DNA of 64,000 nt from Bradyrhizobium diazoefficiens (GTDB lineage: Bacteria; Pseudomonadota; Alphaproteobacteria; Rhizobiales; Xanthobacteraceae): assembly GCF_016599855.1 (NCBI RefSeq), contig NZ_CP067041.1, positions 5,580,001 through 5,644,000 on the forward strand, given 5' to 3'. Of the stretch, positions 36,619-45,245 are shown one piece after another. Position 1 is the stretch's first letter. Each line of letters begins with the position of its first letter. Under the pieces are notes generated by a model. That model ran no database searches and was not told the DNA's origin. It saw only the letters and a list, made by a program, of their open reading frames with translations. The translations under genes and the position numbers were made by a program.

Positions 36619-37908
36619 GTGTCATCGCAGCTTCTGCTATTTCGCCGGGAGGCAATTGAGTTCCAACACGATCATCGGCAGTGGGGCCGGGTCGCGTTGC
36701 TCCAGACGAGATCGACGAAGGTTATGAGCTGGCTGATTGCGTCGGTAGTCGCACTTACGGCCGCCTTCCTGTTTGTCGGACAATATGCTCGAAAGGAGAC
36801 GGTGGCGGGGTACCTGACGCCGATCGCCGGCACGGCGAAAATTTTCGCCTCAAAGTCGGGCACAATCAAAGAGGTTGATGTCAAAGAGGGTCAGGAGGTC
36901 AGAACAGGGCAGAGGCTTTTAACCATCGAAACTACTCAGATTGCGGCAAATGGGCAGGACGTGAACGATGTGATGCTCGGCACATTGGGGGCGGAGCAAG
37001 TATCACTAAGAAATCAAATCTGCGCGGAACAGGACCGCATGAACTCCGAGGAAGCGCGCCTATCAGCCAAAATTGCAAGTCTCGAAACTGAAGTATCCCG
37101 GTTCGACGCTCAGATAGAAAATCAGCGCGAACAAATTCGGCTGTCCAGCGAACTCGTTTCGTCTGTAACGAGTCTGGCGGCTAGAGGCATAGTCTCAGAC
37201 GTGGAATATAAAAAGCGGGAAATCGCCGCGCTCGAACAGAGGCAAAAGCTCGACTCCCTGAAGCAGCAGGGGGCCGCTCGGCAGAATGAGCTTACCGAAG
37301 CCCGTTCTTCCCTCGAACAATTGCCGACCATCACGGCAGGAAAGATCCAGAACCTGCGCAGCTCACTTGCCACGACAGAACAGCGCATAGCCGAAATTAG
37401 TGGACGCCGCGCGTACGAGGTGCGAGCGCCAGCGGCGGGACGCATCTCAATTCTGCAAGCAACTGTTGGTCAATTCGCAGATCCGCAAAGACAGCAAATG
37501 CAGATCGTCCCTGACCGCAGTGAGCTGCAAGCAAACCTGTTTGTTCCGGCCAAGGCCATAGGCTTTGTTCAGCCAGGGCAGGACGTCAGAATACTATACG
37601 AGTCGTTCCCCTATCAGCAGTTCGGCACATATCGCGGGCGCGTAAGTGAAGTCTCACAGACGATGTTAACGCGCGCTGAGACCTCCGCACCCATTGAGCT
37701 CAAGGAGCCTGCTTACAGGGTCACGGTGAGACTCGATCGCCCGGACATTGACGCGTATGGCAAGCGCATACGGCTTCAGGCCGACATGCTTTTGAAAGCA
37801 GACATAATTCTTGAAAGACGATCTCTGATCAGATGGTTGATCGATCCATTGCTCAGCGTCAGAATGTCAATGTCAGGATGCGATTATGGTGCATGTACTA
37901 AACCGTAG
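36619..37908 (+). CDS. HlyD-family periplasmic adaptor for peptide export
   Basis: 429 residues from a GTG at 36619. There is one N-terminal membrane segment (VMSWLIASVVALTAAFLFVG) with the cytoplasmic residues before it. The first half of the lipoyl/barrel-sandwich domain is AGYLTPIAGTAKIFASKSG, then long coiled-coil hairpins (EEARLSAKIASLETEVSRFD, KKREIAALEQRQKLDSLKQQ), the second lipoyl half VRAPAAGRISILQ and a beta-barrel (LQANLFVPAKAIGFVQPGQ). This is the CvaA-type membrane-fusion protein that links an inner-membrane ABC exporter to an outer-membrane channel. It overlaps the exporter gene by 23 bp. No TolC-like gene lies in the window. Confidence 0.9.
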   Translation: MSSQLLLFRREAIEFQHDHRQWGRVALLQTRSTKVMSWLIASVVALTAAFLFVGQYARKETVAGYLTPIAGTAKIFASKSGTIKEVDVKEGQEVRTGQRLLTIETTQIAANGQDVNDVMLGTLGAEQVSLRNQICAEQDRMNSEEARLSAKIASLETEVSRFDAQIENQREQIRLSSELVSSVTSLAARGIVSDVEYKKREIAALEQRQKLDSLKQQGAARQNELTEARSSLEQLPTITAGKIQNLRSSLATTEQRIAEISGRRAYEVRAPAAGRISILQATVGQFADPQRQQMQIVPDRSELQANLFVPAKAIGFVQPGQDVRILYESFPYQQFGTYRGRVSEVSQTMLTRAETSAPIELKEPAYRVTVRLDRPDIDAYGKRIRLQADMLLKADIILERRSLIRWLIDPLLSVRMSMSGCDYGACTKP

Positions 37909-40078
37909 GTATCACCTACCGGTAATCCGACAAACAGAAGCAGCGGAATGCGGTCTAGCGTGCATTGCTATGATAAGTTCTTATCATGGCCACCAAATCG
38001 ATCTGAACACGCTGCGGCGACGCCATCCCGTGTCGCTAAAGGGTGTGACGCTAAGAGCCGTAATTCAGGTGGCCAGCCAGATGCAACTAGCTAGTCGCCC
38101 TTTGCGCTACGAGCTTGATAAGATCAGGGACCTGCACCTGCCCGCGATCCTGCACTGGGACATGAACCATTTCGTAGTCCTGAAGTCGACCACGAGGCGA
38201 GGTATTGTGGTGCATGACCCGGCTTTGGGAGAGAGGTTCTTTCCGACTGTCGAAGCCTCCAAGCATCTGACGGGCGTTGCTCTTGAGCTATCCCCAACCG
38301 AGGCATTTCTTCCCAAAGACGAGAGAGCCAGCCTCCCATTTTCAACCTTCTGGAGACAGCTGCGCGGTAACACACATGCACTGGCTCAGGTTTTGGTGCT
38401 TTCAATAGCTCTTGAAGCATTTGTGATTGCAAGCCCTTTCTACCTCCAGCTCAGTGTCGATGAGGTCAGCGCCAGGGGCGATGCCGATCTGATGACGGTG
38501 CTGGCCCTTGGATTTGCTCTCCTAACCGCTATCAAGGTTGTTTCCACCATTATTCGCTCCTCGATTATTCTGGTTGTCCAGAACGCGTTGCACTTCCAAA
38601 TCGGCGCCCGTCTGTTTCACCACCTGATCCGATTGCCGATCGCCTATTTCGAGAAGCGGCACATCGGCGATGTCCTCTCGCGTTTTACGTCCATTGAACC
38701 AATTCGCACGGCACTCGCAGAAGGCATGATAACTGCCGCGATTGACGGGGTAATGGCGATTGCAACGTTGGCAATGATTTTTGTCTATAGCACCCAACTC
38801 GCAGTGGTAGTGCTTATTACATTTGCACTTTATGCGGCCGTGCGTCTAAGTCTCTATCGTTTGCTGCGAGAGCGCAACTTAGCCGTGATAGAAGCTAAAG
38901 CCCATGAAAACTCGACGTTCATCGAGACCCTGCGCGCGATCCAAAGCTTGAAGATTTTCAATCGTGAGACTGACCGCGAGACCCAGTGGCTTAACCGTTA
39001 TGCGGATGTAGTAAGCGCCAACGTTCGGCTGGGCCACATCAAAATAACTTTTACAGGCATCAACGAGGCGCTGTTTGGCCTTGAGAACATTCTCACCATT
39101 TACCTCGCCGTCCAACTGGCTCTAGGCAATCACCTAACCATCGGCATGATCTTCGCCTTCATTAGCTATAAACAGCAGTTTATCGAGAAGGCTGTTCAGT
39201 TCATCGAAAAAATTCTTGATTTCCGAATTATTGAACTGCACCTCGAGCGTTTGGCTGATATTGCCCTGAGCCCCCTTGAGCGGGGCCATGATCGGCCGCT
39301 GGCCTATACCCCGCGCGTTCACGGCCGTATCGAATTGCGAAGGGTCTCTTTCCGATATGCTGAGACGGATCCTTTTGTACTTGAAGACATCAGCTTTATC
39401 ATTGAACCTGGGGAATTCATCACGATTATGGGTCCTTCAGGGGGAGGCAAAACGACCCTCGTCAAGGTCATGCTCGGGTTGCTGGAACCGACAAACGGGG
39501 AAGTATTGATTGACGATGTCCCTCTCTCGACGATTGGTGGAAGAGCCTATCGTGAGCACGTGGCCGCAGTGATGCAGGAGGACCAACTACTCTCAGGCTC
39601 TATTGCCGACAATATTTGCTTTTTTGATGCGTCTTTCGACGAAGAGCGGATGATTAAATGTGCGAACCTGGCGGGTATCCACGAAGAGATCATGGCGATG
39701 GCCATGACCTACAACAGCCTAATCGGAGACATGGGTAGCTCATTATCAGGTGGGCAGAAACAACGACTAATGCTCGCGCGAGCGCTTTATCGACAGCCTA
39801 GCATTCTGTTTCTGGACGAAGGCACGGCCCATTTGGACGTGGATAACGAAAAGCGTATCAACGAGAGCCTTAAAGGCTTGCAAATGACTCGGATAAATGT
39901 GGCGCACCGGCCTGAGACAAGTAGCGGAGCAGATCGACTTCTGCGAATTGCAAGGACGTTGACGAGCGATCTGAAGCGCGGTGAGCACTGCCAACGGAAT
40001 GAAGCCCTCGCCTCTTCCTTCTTGGAGCTGGAAAAACAAGGGCGTAGCACTCCAGGTTTAGCCCAGATGCGCTCTTAA
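37886..40078 (+). CDS. Peptidase-containing ABC exporter (C39 PCAT, CvaB-like)
   Basis: 730 residues. The N-terminal C39 protease has catalytic C22 in QTEAAECGLACIAM, H95 in WDMNHFVVLK and D111 in VVHDPALGE, so it should be active. Six membrane helices follow (about residues 160-430). The ATPase has Walker A GPSGGGKTTLVKV, signature LSGGQKQRLMLAR, Walker B SILFLDEGTAHLD and H-loop INVAHRPET. In known systems such proteins cut double-glycine leaders while exporting peptides. The HlyD adaptor gene overlaps it and two leader peptides precede it, so all parts except the outer-membrane channel are present. Confidence 0.93.
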   Translation: MVHVLNRRYHLPVIRQTEAAECGLACIAMISSYHGHQIDLNTLRRRHPVSLKGVTLRAVIQVASQMQLASRPLRYELDKIRDLHLPAILHWDMNHFVVLKSTTRRGIVVHDPALGERFFPTVEASKHLTGVALELSPTEAFLPKDERASLPFSTFWRQLRGNTHALAQVLVLSIALEAFVIASPFYLQLSVDEVSARGDADLMTVLALGFALLTAIKVVSTIIRSSIILVVQNALHFQIGARLFHHLIRLPIAYFEKRHIGDVLSRFTSIEPIRTALAEGMITAAIDGVMAIATLAMIFVYSTQLAVVVLITFALYAAVRLSLYRLLRERNLAVIEAKAHENSTFIETLRAIQSLKIFNRETDRETQWLNRYADVVSANVRLGHIKITFTGINEALFGLENILTIYLAVQLALGNHLTIGMIFAFISYKQQFIEKAVQFIEKILDFRIIELHLERLADIALSPLERGHDRPLAYTPRVHGRIELRRVSFRYAETDPFVLEDISFIIEPGEFITIMGPSGGGKTTLVKVMLGLLEPTNGEVLIDDVPLSTIGGRAYREHVAAVMQEDQLLSGSIADNICFFDASFDEERMIKCANLAGIHEEIMAMAMTYNSLIGDMGSSLSGGQKQRLMLARALYRQPSILFLDEGTAHLDVDNEKRINESLKGLQMTRINVAHRPETSSGADRLLRIARTLTSDLKRGEHCQRNEALASSFLELEKQGRSTPGLAQMRS

Positions 40079-40266
40079 GATTTCTCTCGTTATTTGCTGC
40101 GGAATTGATGAGGTGCTTCGTTGAGGAGGCAACGGACCTTGGGCCTACGCCGGCAATCTCGATGATCGCACACTATCGCTGATCGCCGATGCACCGCCAG
40201 CCGTGTGCTACTCAAATCGAGCCGCCTGCTTGACATGGCGGCCGTGATCCGCAGTAAGGACGCAGG

Positions 40267-40287
40267 AATCAACCGTAAGCGCTGTTC
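40267..40287. repeat. IS66 left end: target duplication plus inverted repeat
   Basis: AATCAACC (40267-40274) is the left copy of the 8-bp target duplication. GTAAGCGCTGTTC (40275-40287) is the left terminal inverted repeat and is a perfect complement of 43044-43056. Confidence 0.93.
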
Positions 40288-40354
40288 AAGGGCCACCTAC
40301 CGGATGACGGGGTGATCTGCGAGTCTGCGGTTTGTTTGAACCGTTAGGCTTAGA

Positions 40355-40792
40355 ATGGACACAGTGCATACTGCTATCACGGAGCCAGTGCGGCGGCTTG
40401 AGGTCTTCACCGGAGCCGGTCGTCGACGGAAGTGGAGCGACGAGGACAAAGCGCAGATTGTTGCTGAGATCGTTGCGAGCGGCGACTCGGTCTGTTCGGT
40501 AGCACGACGGCATGGATTGTCGCCGCAGCAGTTGTTTGGCTGGCGACGTCAGTTGCGAGAAGCAGCGGGCGGTCATTCCGAAGCGGAAGAAGTACAGTTT
40601 GTGCCAGCGGTGGTGGATGCCGTGATGCCCGCGCCTGCTGTTGACCGGGAGCGCAAAGCGCTGCGCTGCAAGGCCAAGGCGGATTCCGGGATCATCGAGA
40701 TCGAAGTTGACGGCATTACGATCCGGGCCGGTCGTGGTGCGGATCCGACGATGATTGCGTCGATCGTCCAGGCGCTGAAGGCGAACCGGTGA
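40355..40792 (+). CDS. tnpA: IS66 accessory protein TnpA
   Basis: 145 residues with an N-terminal helix-turn-helix (KWSDEDKAQIVAEIVASGDS, VARRHGLSPQQLFGWRRQLR), the mark of IS66 TnpA/IS3-type Orf1-like proteins. It helps transposition, probably through DNA binding. It overlaps tnpB by 4 bp (ATGA-type junction). Confidence 0.93.
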   Translation: MDTVHTAITEPVRRLEVFTGAGRRRKWSDEDKAQIVAEIVASGDSVCSVARRHGLSPQQLFGWRRQLREAAGGHSEAEEVQFVPAVVDAVMPAPAVDRERKALRCKAKADSGIIEIEVDGITIRAGRGADPTMIASIVQALKANR

Positions 40793-41145
40793 TCGGTCCG
40801 TCGGGTGCGGTCCGGGTGATGGTGGCGACCAAACCGGTAGACTTCCGCAAGGGCATGGAGGGGCTTGCGACCCTGGTGCGTGAGAACATGCGGGCAGATC
40901 CATTCTCGGGAGCTGTCTATGTGTTCCGGGCCAAGCGGGCGGACCGGATCAAGCTGGTGTTCTGGGACGGAACGGGTTTGTGTCTGTTCGCCAAGAGGCT
41001 CGAAGATGGGATCTTCCGCTGGCCGAAGATCGAGGACGGTGTGATGCGTCTGTCGGCGGCGCAATTGTCGGCGCTGCTGGAAGGCCTCGACTGGCGGCTT
41101 GTGCATGAGGCACGGGAGACGCCGGCGCCAAAGCAAGCTGGATAG
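40789..41145 (+). CDS. tnpB: IS66 accessory protein TnpB
   Basis: 118 residues. VMVATKPVDFRKGMEGLATL, FRAKRADRIKLVFWDGTGL and KRLEDGIFRWP are the characteristic motifs of the IS66 Orf2 family. It is needed for transposition in studied IS66 elements and has no link to the RNA-guided TnpB nucleases. Translation is coupled to tnpA. Confidence 0.94.
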   Translation: MIGPSGAVRVMVATKPVDFRKGMEGLATLVRENMRADPFSGAVYVFRAKRADRIKLVFWDGTGLCLFAKRLEDGIFRWPKIEDGVMRLSAAQLSALLEGLDWRLVHEARETPAPKQAG

Positions 41146-41225
41146 TTGTTGGCAGCGGTGCGGCGAAATGAATCAGGAGCGTCGGACGCGTCGCCAGATG
41201 GCGGCGAATATGCTCTGAATTGGGT

Positions 41226-42728
41226 GTGAGTGACGCCCTGCCTGACGATCCCGAGACGCTGAAAGCGATGCTGCTCGCCGAGCGGTGCGAGAGCGAACGG
41301 CTGCGTCAGATCATCAAGGAATTGCAGCGGCATCGGTTTGGCCGGCGGGCGGAGACGCTGCCTGAAGATCAGATGCTGCTGGGTCTAGAAGACGTCGAGC
41401 AGGTCGCGGCGTACAGCGAGACGGCGCAAGACATTAGCATACCTGAAGGCCGTGAGGCGCGGGCTCGCAAGCGCCGCGGCAACCGTGGTGCCTTGCCGAC
41501 GCACCTGCCGCGGATCGAGGTCGTCGTCGACATAGAGGACAAGACCTGTCCCTGCTGCCAGGGCGAGTTGCACCGGATCGGCGAGGATAAGAGCGAGCGG
41601 TTGGACCTGGTCCCGGCGCAGTTCCGGATCCTCGTGACCCGGCGTCCCAAATACGCCTGCCGGGCCTGCGAGGACGGCGTCATGCAGGTGCCGGCGCCGG
41701 CCAGGCTGATCGAGGGCGGATTGCCGACCGAGGCCACCGTCGCTCAGGTCCTGGTCTCAAAATATGCCGATCACCTGCCGCTCTACCGGCAGGCGCAGAT
41801 TTACGCCCGCCAGGGCATTGAACTCGATCGTTCGACGTTGGCGGACTGGGTGGGGCAGGCAGCCTTCCACCTGCGCCCATTGCATGAGCGCCTCCTTGGC
41901 AAGCTCAGGCAACGGACGAAGCTGTTCGCCGACGAGACGACGATGCCGGTGCTCGATCCCGGCCGCGGGCGCACCAAGACCGGTCAGCTCTGGGCCTATG
42001 CCGCGGACGACCGGCCATGGGGCAGCGCCGATCCGCCGGGCGTCGCCTATGTCTATGCCCCCGATCGCAAAGCCGATCGACCGATCGCTCATCTCGCAGG
42101 CTTCAAGGGGATCCTGCAGGTCGATGGCTATGCCGGCTATGGCAAGCTCGCCGAGCGTGGCGACGTTCAGCTTGCATTCTGCTGGTCGCATATGCGGCGT
42201 AACTTCTACGAACTTGCCACACCTGGTCCCGCGCCCATTGCAAGCGAGGCGCTCAAGCATATCGCCGAGTTCTATGCGATCGAGAAGGACATCCGCGGCC
42301 GCAGCGCCGAGGAGCGTCGTCTCGTTCGATACAAAAAAGTTCGGCCACTCGCCGATGCACTACAGAAATGGCTGCGAACCAAACTCGGCTTGATCAGCCA
42401 AAAGGGCAAGCTGGCCGACGCAATCCGCTATGGTCTCTCACGCTGGGAGGGCCTGACGCGCTTCATCGATGACGGCCGTATCGAGCTAGACAACAATGTC
42501 GTGGAACGTTCGATTCGTCCGATTACGCTCAACAGGAAAAACGCATTGTTCGCAGGTTCTGACGGCGGTGCCCAGCACTGGGCTGTCATCGCCTCCCTGA
42601 TCGAAACCTGCAAGCTGAATCATGTCGACCCGCTGGCCTACATTACCGATGTTCTCACCAGGATCGTCGGCGGTCACCCGAACCGCCAGCTCGACGGTTT
42701 GTTGCCATGGGCCTATCGACGCGGCTAG
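41226..42728 (+). CDS. tnpC: IS66 transposase TnpC
   Basis: About 500 residues; a GTG at 41226 or TTG at 41220 could start it. The order is an N-terminal helix with RHRFGRRAE, a zinc-finger-like CPCC segment, a DDE core (D in FADETTMPVLD, D in ILQVDGYAGYGK, E in DNNVVERSIRPI) and a C-terminal domain ending in DGLLPWAYR. All expected IS66 motifs are present and no frameshift is seen, so the enzyme should be functional. Confidence 0.94.
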   Translation: MSDALPDDPETLKAMLLAERCESERLRQIIKELQRHRFGRRAETLPEDQMLLGLEDVEQVAAYSETAQDISIPEGREARARKRRGNRGALPTHLPRIEVVVDIEDKTCPCCQGELHRIGEDKSERLDLVPAQFRILVTRRPKYACRACEDGVMQVPAPARLIEGGLPTEATVAQVLVSKYADHLPLYRQAQIYARQGIELDRSTLADWVGQAAFHLRPLHERLLGKLRQRTKLFADETTMPVLDPGRGRTKTGQLWAYAADDRPWGSADPPGVAYVYAPDRKADRPIAHLAGFKGILQVDGYAGYGKLAERGDVQLAFCWSHMRRNFYELATPGPAPIASEALKHIAEFYAIEKDIRGRSAEERRLVRYKKVRPLADALQKWLRTKLGLISQKGKLADAIRYGLSRWEGLTRFIDDGRIELDNNVVERSIRPITLNRKNALFAGSDGGAQHWAVIASLIETCKLNHVDPLAYITDVLTRIVGGHPNRQLDGLLPWAYRRG

Positions 42729-42780
42729 AATCCAGCCTGAGCGAAGCAAATCGACGAACCAACGTTCGTGAGGCGTGCCA

Positions 42781-43011
42781 GTGACCGACCAGAATATCTT
42801 ATGGCAACAGGACGGGATTGATCCCGGTTGGTTTACAGCCGAACACGTTGGATCGATAAGGAACAGCAAGAGTTACCGCCCGGGCGGTTGGTGGTTCTTG
42901 CCTGTTTGGCTTCCCGACAGGCAAGAACACGACGTTGGTCCATTTAAAACCAAAGCTGCAGCGTTAGCTGAGGCGAAACGGCTCGCAGCCCTCCAGAAAC
43001 GAAACACATAG
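42781..43011 (+). CDS. Small passenger protein inside IS66, 76 aa, unknown
   Basis: A GTG-started frame between tnpC and the right inverted repeat. The protein is aromatic and proline-rich in the middle (YRPGGWWFLPVWLPDRQEH), with a Lys/Ala helix at the end (KTKAAALAEAKRLAAL). It lies wholly inside the element, so it travels with it. The composition is protein-like, but I do not recognise a family; regulatory or entry-exclusion roles would be speculation. Confidence 0.5.
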   Translation: MTDQNILWQQDGIDPGWFTAEHVGSIRNSKSYRPGGWWFLPVWLPDRQEHDVGPFKTKAAALAEAKRLAALQKRNT

Positions 43012-43043
43012 AGATCCGCTAACATCTCGGACCCGTGTGTCCG

Positions 43044-43064
43044 GAACAGCGCTTACAATCAACC
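43044..43064. repeat. IS66 right end: inverted repeat plus target duplication
   Basis: GAACAGCGCTTAC (43044-43056) is the right inverted repeat; AATCAACC (43057-43064) is the second copy of the target octamer. Confidence 0.93.
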
Positions 43065-43148
43065 CTGACATTCGATATCATCTTCACGTCGGCCGACAAC
43101 TATGAAGCTGCGCTGCACTCCAACCTTCTCGAGCTGCAATATTGCTAA

Positions 43149-43627
43149 ACTTCTGAGCGTGCCCCGCGAGCGGGGCGTGGGCACCTCTTTGCAACGCCAT
43201 CAAGATGTCGATCGACCGGCCGAACATCTCTGCGTCGGCGGACGATTGGGAGGTTTTCAGGCGCAGCAGCAGGCCGCCATCGAGAGCCTCAGCATTCCGA
43301 TCTACGGGACGATGCTCGCAAAGGGCGTCCTCGTTCTGAGCAAATGTAGTTTGGGGATCCTGGCGATGCGACAGCCGATGCGCACGCAGGCGGAGTTCGG
43401 CTCGGCGACTCGATCGCGACGCGTAGCTGCACTGCAACAGCGGTTCGGATGGCCGAAGGTCGACGACCTCTGCGGAGCGCGAGCCGCTGCGGGTGACGGG
43501 ATCCACTCCGCATCGGCGATGTCGCCGCGCCACGGACCTACGCGCCGGCGAACGACGCGAGATCCACGCGTCGCCAGCGAGGTTTGCTACAATGCCCGTG
43601 CCCGCTCATCCTGAAAGGATCGAGAAG
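43149..43627. other. Degraded sequence right of IS66
   Basis: About 480 bp with overlapping open frames on both strands. The minus frame (to 43084) contains SADAEMFGRSIDILMALQRG and looks more protein-like than the others, but no start, ribosome-binding site or family is recognisable. Most likely this is decayed island DNA. Confidence 0.35.
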
Positions 43628-43777
43628 ATGGACGCAGAGGCAAGGACGCTAACCCCTGCGGTCCGCTCGAACGCCGACGTCAACGAGTTCAAGTCCATCG
43701 CGATCGTCTGCGGCCTGGGACTACTGCTATCCCTCATCCTGCTTCGACCTGGATTTGGCAGCCCTCTTCTAAACGGG
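43628..43777 (+). pseudogene. Small single-span membrane protein, probably broken
   Basis: An ATG at 43628 follows AAAGGATCGAGAAG. The first 50 residues are natural-looking: a polar start (MDAEARTLTP), VNEFKSIAIVCGLGLLLSLI as one membrane span, then FGSPLLN. After that the frame becomes arginine-rich and runs antisense through another fragment to 44065, so the original stop seems lost. Function unknown. Confidence 0.35.
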
Positions 43778-44023
43778 CGCTGCCATGCAGACCAGGAAGC
43801 GTTCGCCCGTGCGCGTTCGCGCCTCCCCCGCCGACGCTCACGACGCTCGCGCCGATGCTTCGCCCGCTCGGCGGGCTGCCGCGGCGGTTGCACCGGCCCC
43901 TTCGACTTTCTCGGCCAGCACCGTCTCCATCGCCTGCTCGGCGCCAACGCGCGCTTCCATCAATTCCAAGACAAGGCGCCTCTGGCGGTCATCTTCGAGC
44001 CGCCGTCTTCGCGCGCGACGAGG

Positions 44024-44548
44024 CTATGCGAAGAACAAGGGTGTGATCAGCGCATAGATCTGTAGGCAGAAAGAGGCGACGAACACCTCAGTCAGCAGGC
44101 CACGATGTTTGTGCATGGCCTGCAAGAACCAACTGACGTCGAACTTGCTGACCAACTCCCCCAGCGACGCCCGGCGCGTCATCAGCACAAGACGGCCGCT
44201 CCATGTGGCCTCAAACTCTTCTCTCGTCGTCAGGATTGGCCGCCCGCTGACAGGATCATGCACCAGCGCCTTGCCTTCGGCGACCTTGGCCAGAATCGAG
44301 AACGAGCCGTCCTTGTTTTCGGCAATTGCCGGCAGGACAGCCTTTTCGAGTTGTGGCCAATTCTTTGCGACAACACGCGCCTTGAGCCCAACCTCCTTCG
44401 CGCAGCGCAAAATCCCCGTCACGCCGCAAGCGGCGCCACCCAATCGATGGCGAAGCTGATCGGCATCGGCAGCGATGCCCAAAAAACGCAACAGCAGAAC
44501 AAGGCACGCAAGCCCCGAATCCACATCTCCAACCGAGGCAGGCAACAT
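44024..44548 (-). pseudogene. Type I secretion ABC transporter N-terminal fragment
   Basis: 174 residues are readable from an ATG at 44548. A C39-like domain lacking the catalytic cysteine (DSGLACLVLLLRFLGIAADA, KALVHDPVSGRPILTTREEF) is followed by the first part of the membrane domain: FDVSWFLQAMHKHRGLLTEV and YALITPLFFA. That is the HlyB/RaxB type, normally over 700 residues. The frame stops at 44024 where the helix should continue with the rest of the membrane domain and the ATPase, both absent. The frame beyond the stop (to about 43843) is an unrelated fragment rich in Arg, Glu and Ala. It lies about 0.5 kb inside the right island end. Confidence 0.75.
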
Positions 44549-44968
44549 TCTCGACGGAACCAGCAACAAACGTTAAAATTGTGTCAACACTCTGGAACAA
44601 TTTCTATGGCCGGCGCATGACAACAGCCAGAATGTTCCATCACAGCAAATCGTCTTTCTCGTCCGCCATCGGACTAACGCGAATGCAAACCGACGTTGAC
44701 GCGCTGTGGGACCGGCCCGACAACTCTTCACAGAACTCGTGCTGTTACCCGCGCCGTGGAGATCGAACATTTCCTTCCGCTGCCGATATGCCGGCGCCGT
44801 TGTCGATGTCCGCTCGAATGAGCGCATTCCAGCCCGTCCTCATCCGCCCCAGACAAAACGAGACCATTGACGCAAGCAGCAAATATTTTGGCGCACTACA
44901 GCGCCCATTTGGCGGTGCCAAATCAGTGCCATGCGCATTCTGTTTGGATACGAAAGTGGTTCGAAGAA
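44549..44968. other. Right island edge without recognisable genes
   Basis: About 420 bp between the broken exporter and the tRNA terminator. Open frames here have unnatural composition. No recombinase motif is visible, so neither island end retains an integrase. Confidence 0.45.
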
Positions 44969-44997
44969 TTAAAAAAGCTCCTGTCGTTCAGGAGCTT
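44969..44997 (-). terminator. Rho-independent terminator of tRNA-Lys
   Basis: Perfect 9-bp stem AAGCTCCTG (44975-44983) / CAGGAGCTT (44989-44997) with loop TCGTT, followed on the minus strand by a T-run (44971-44976). It lies just inside the island, so the element supplies the tRNA gene's present terminator. Confidence 0.85.
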
Positions 44998-45000
44998 GCG

Positions 45001-45077
<77 letters not shown>

Positions 45078-45183
45078 GAAAGGCGGTCAATACCTTGCGA
45101 GGCCGGTCGTTTAGCAAAGCGATCCGCCTCTGGCAAGCGATGCGGCGCATGTTTTCCAAGGTTCTTCCACAGCGGCGGAAATG

Positions 45184-45210
45184 CGAAAAGCCGCTGGATT
45201 CCAGCGGCTT
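45184..45210 (-). terminator. Rho-independent terminator downstream of the Spy-like gene
   Basis: Perfect 10-bp stem AAGCCGCTGG / CCAGCGGCTT with loop ATT, followed on the minus strand by TTTTCGC. It lies 36 bp beyond the stop at 45246. Confidence 0.8.
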
Positions 45211-45245
45211 CTCAGAGGTTAATACCCGGGGAATCCCCGGGGCGC

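Larger units (their letters stand above)
40275..43056 (+). mobile_element. Complete IS66-family insertion sequence (2782 bp)
   Basis: Bounded by perfect 13-bp inverted repeats beginning GTAAG, as usual for IS66, and flanked by identical AATCAACC octamers (8-bp duplication is typical of the family). It carries tnpA, tnpB and the transposase tnpC, all open, plus a small extra frame near the right end. Perfect ends, target duplication and intact frames indicate a relatively recent insertion that may still be active. Confidence 0.95.
40220..43148 (+). pseudogene. DUF4387-like gene remnant split by IS66
   Basis: Left of the IS, bases 40220-40274 read SRLLDMAAVIRSKDAGIN; right of it, 43065-43148 read LTFDIIFTSADNYEAALH and then a stop. 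Together these match the start of the DUF4387 family (consensus about VIRSKNAGPFELTLDI-F). Removing one copy of the 8-bp target repeat leaves a net frame offset at the junction, so a small indel also occurred or the gene was already broken. DUF4387 proteins are usually encoded next to acyclic-terpene/AtuA-like genes; no intact partner is seen here. Confidence 0.6.
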
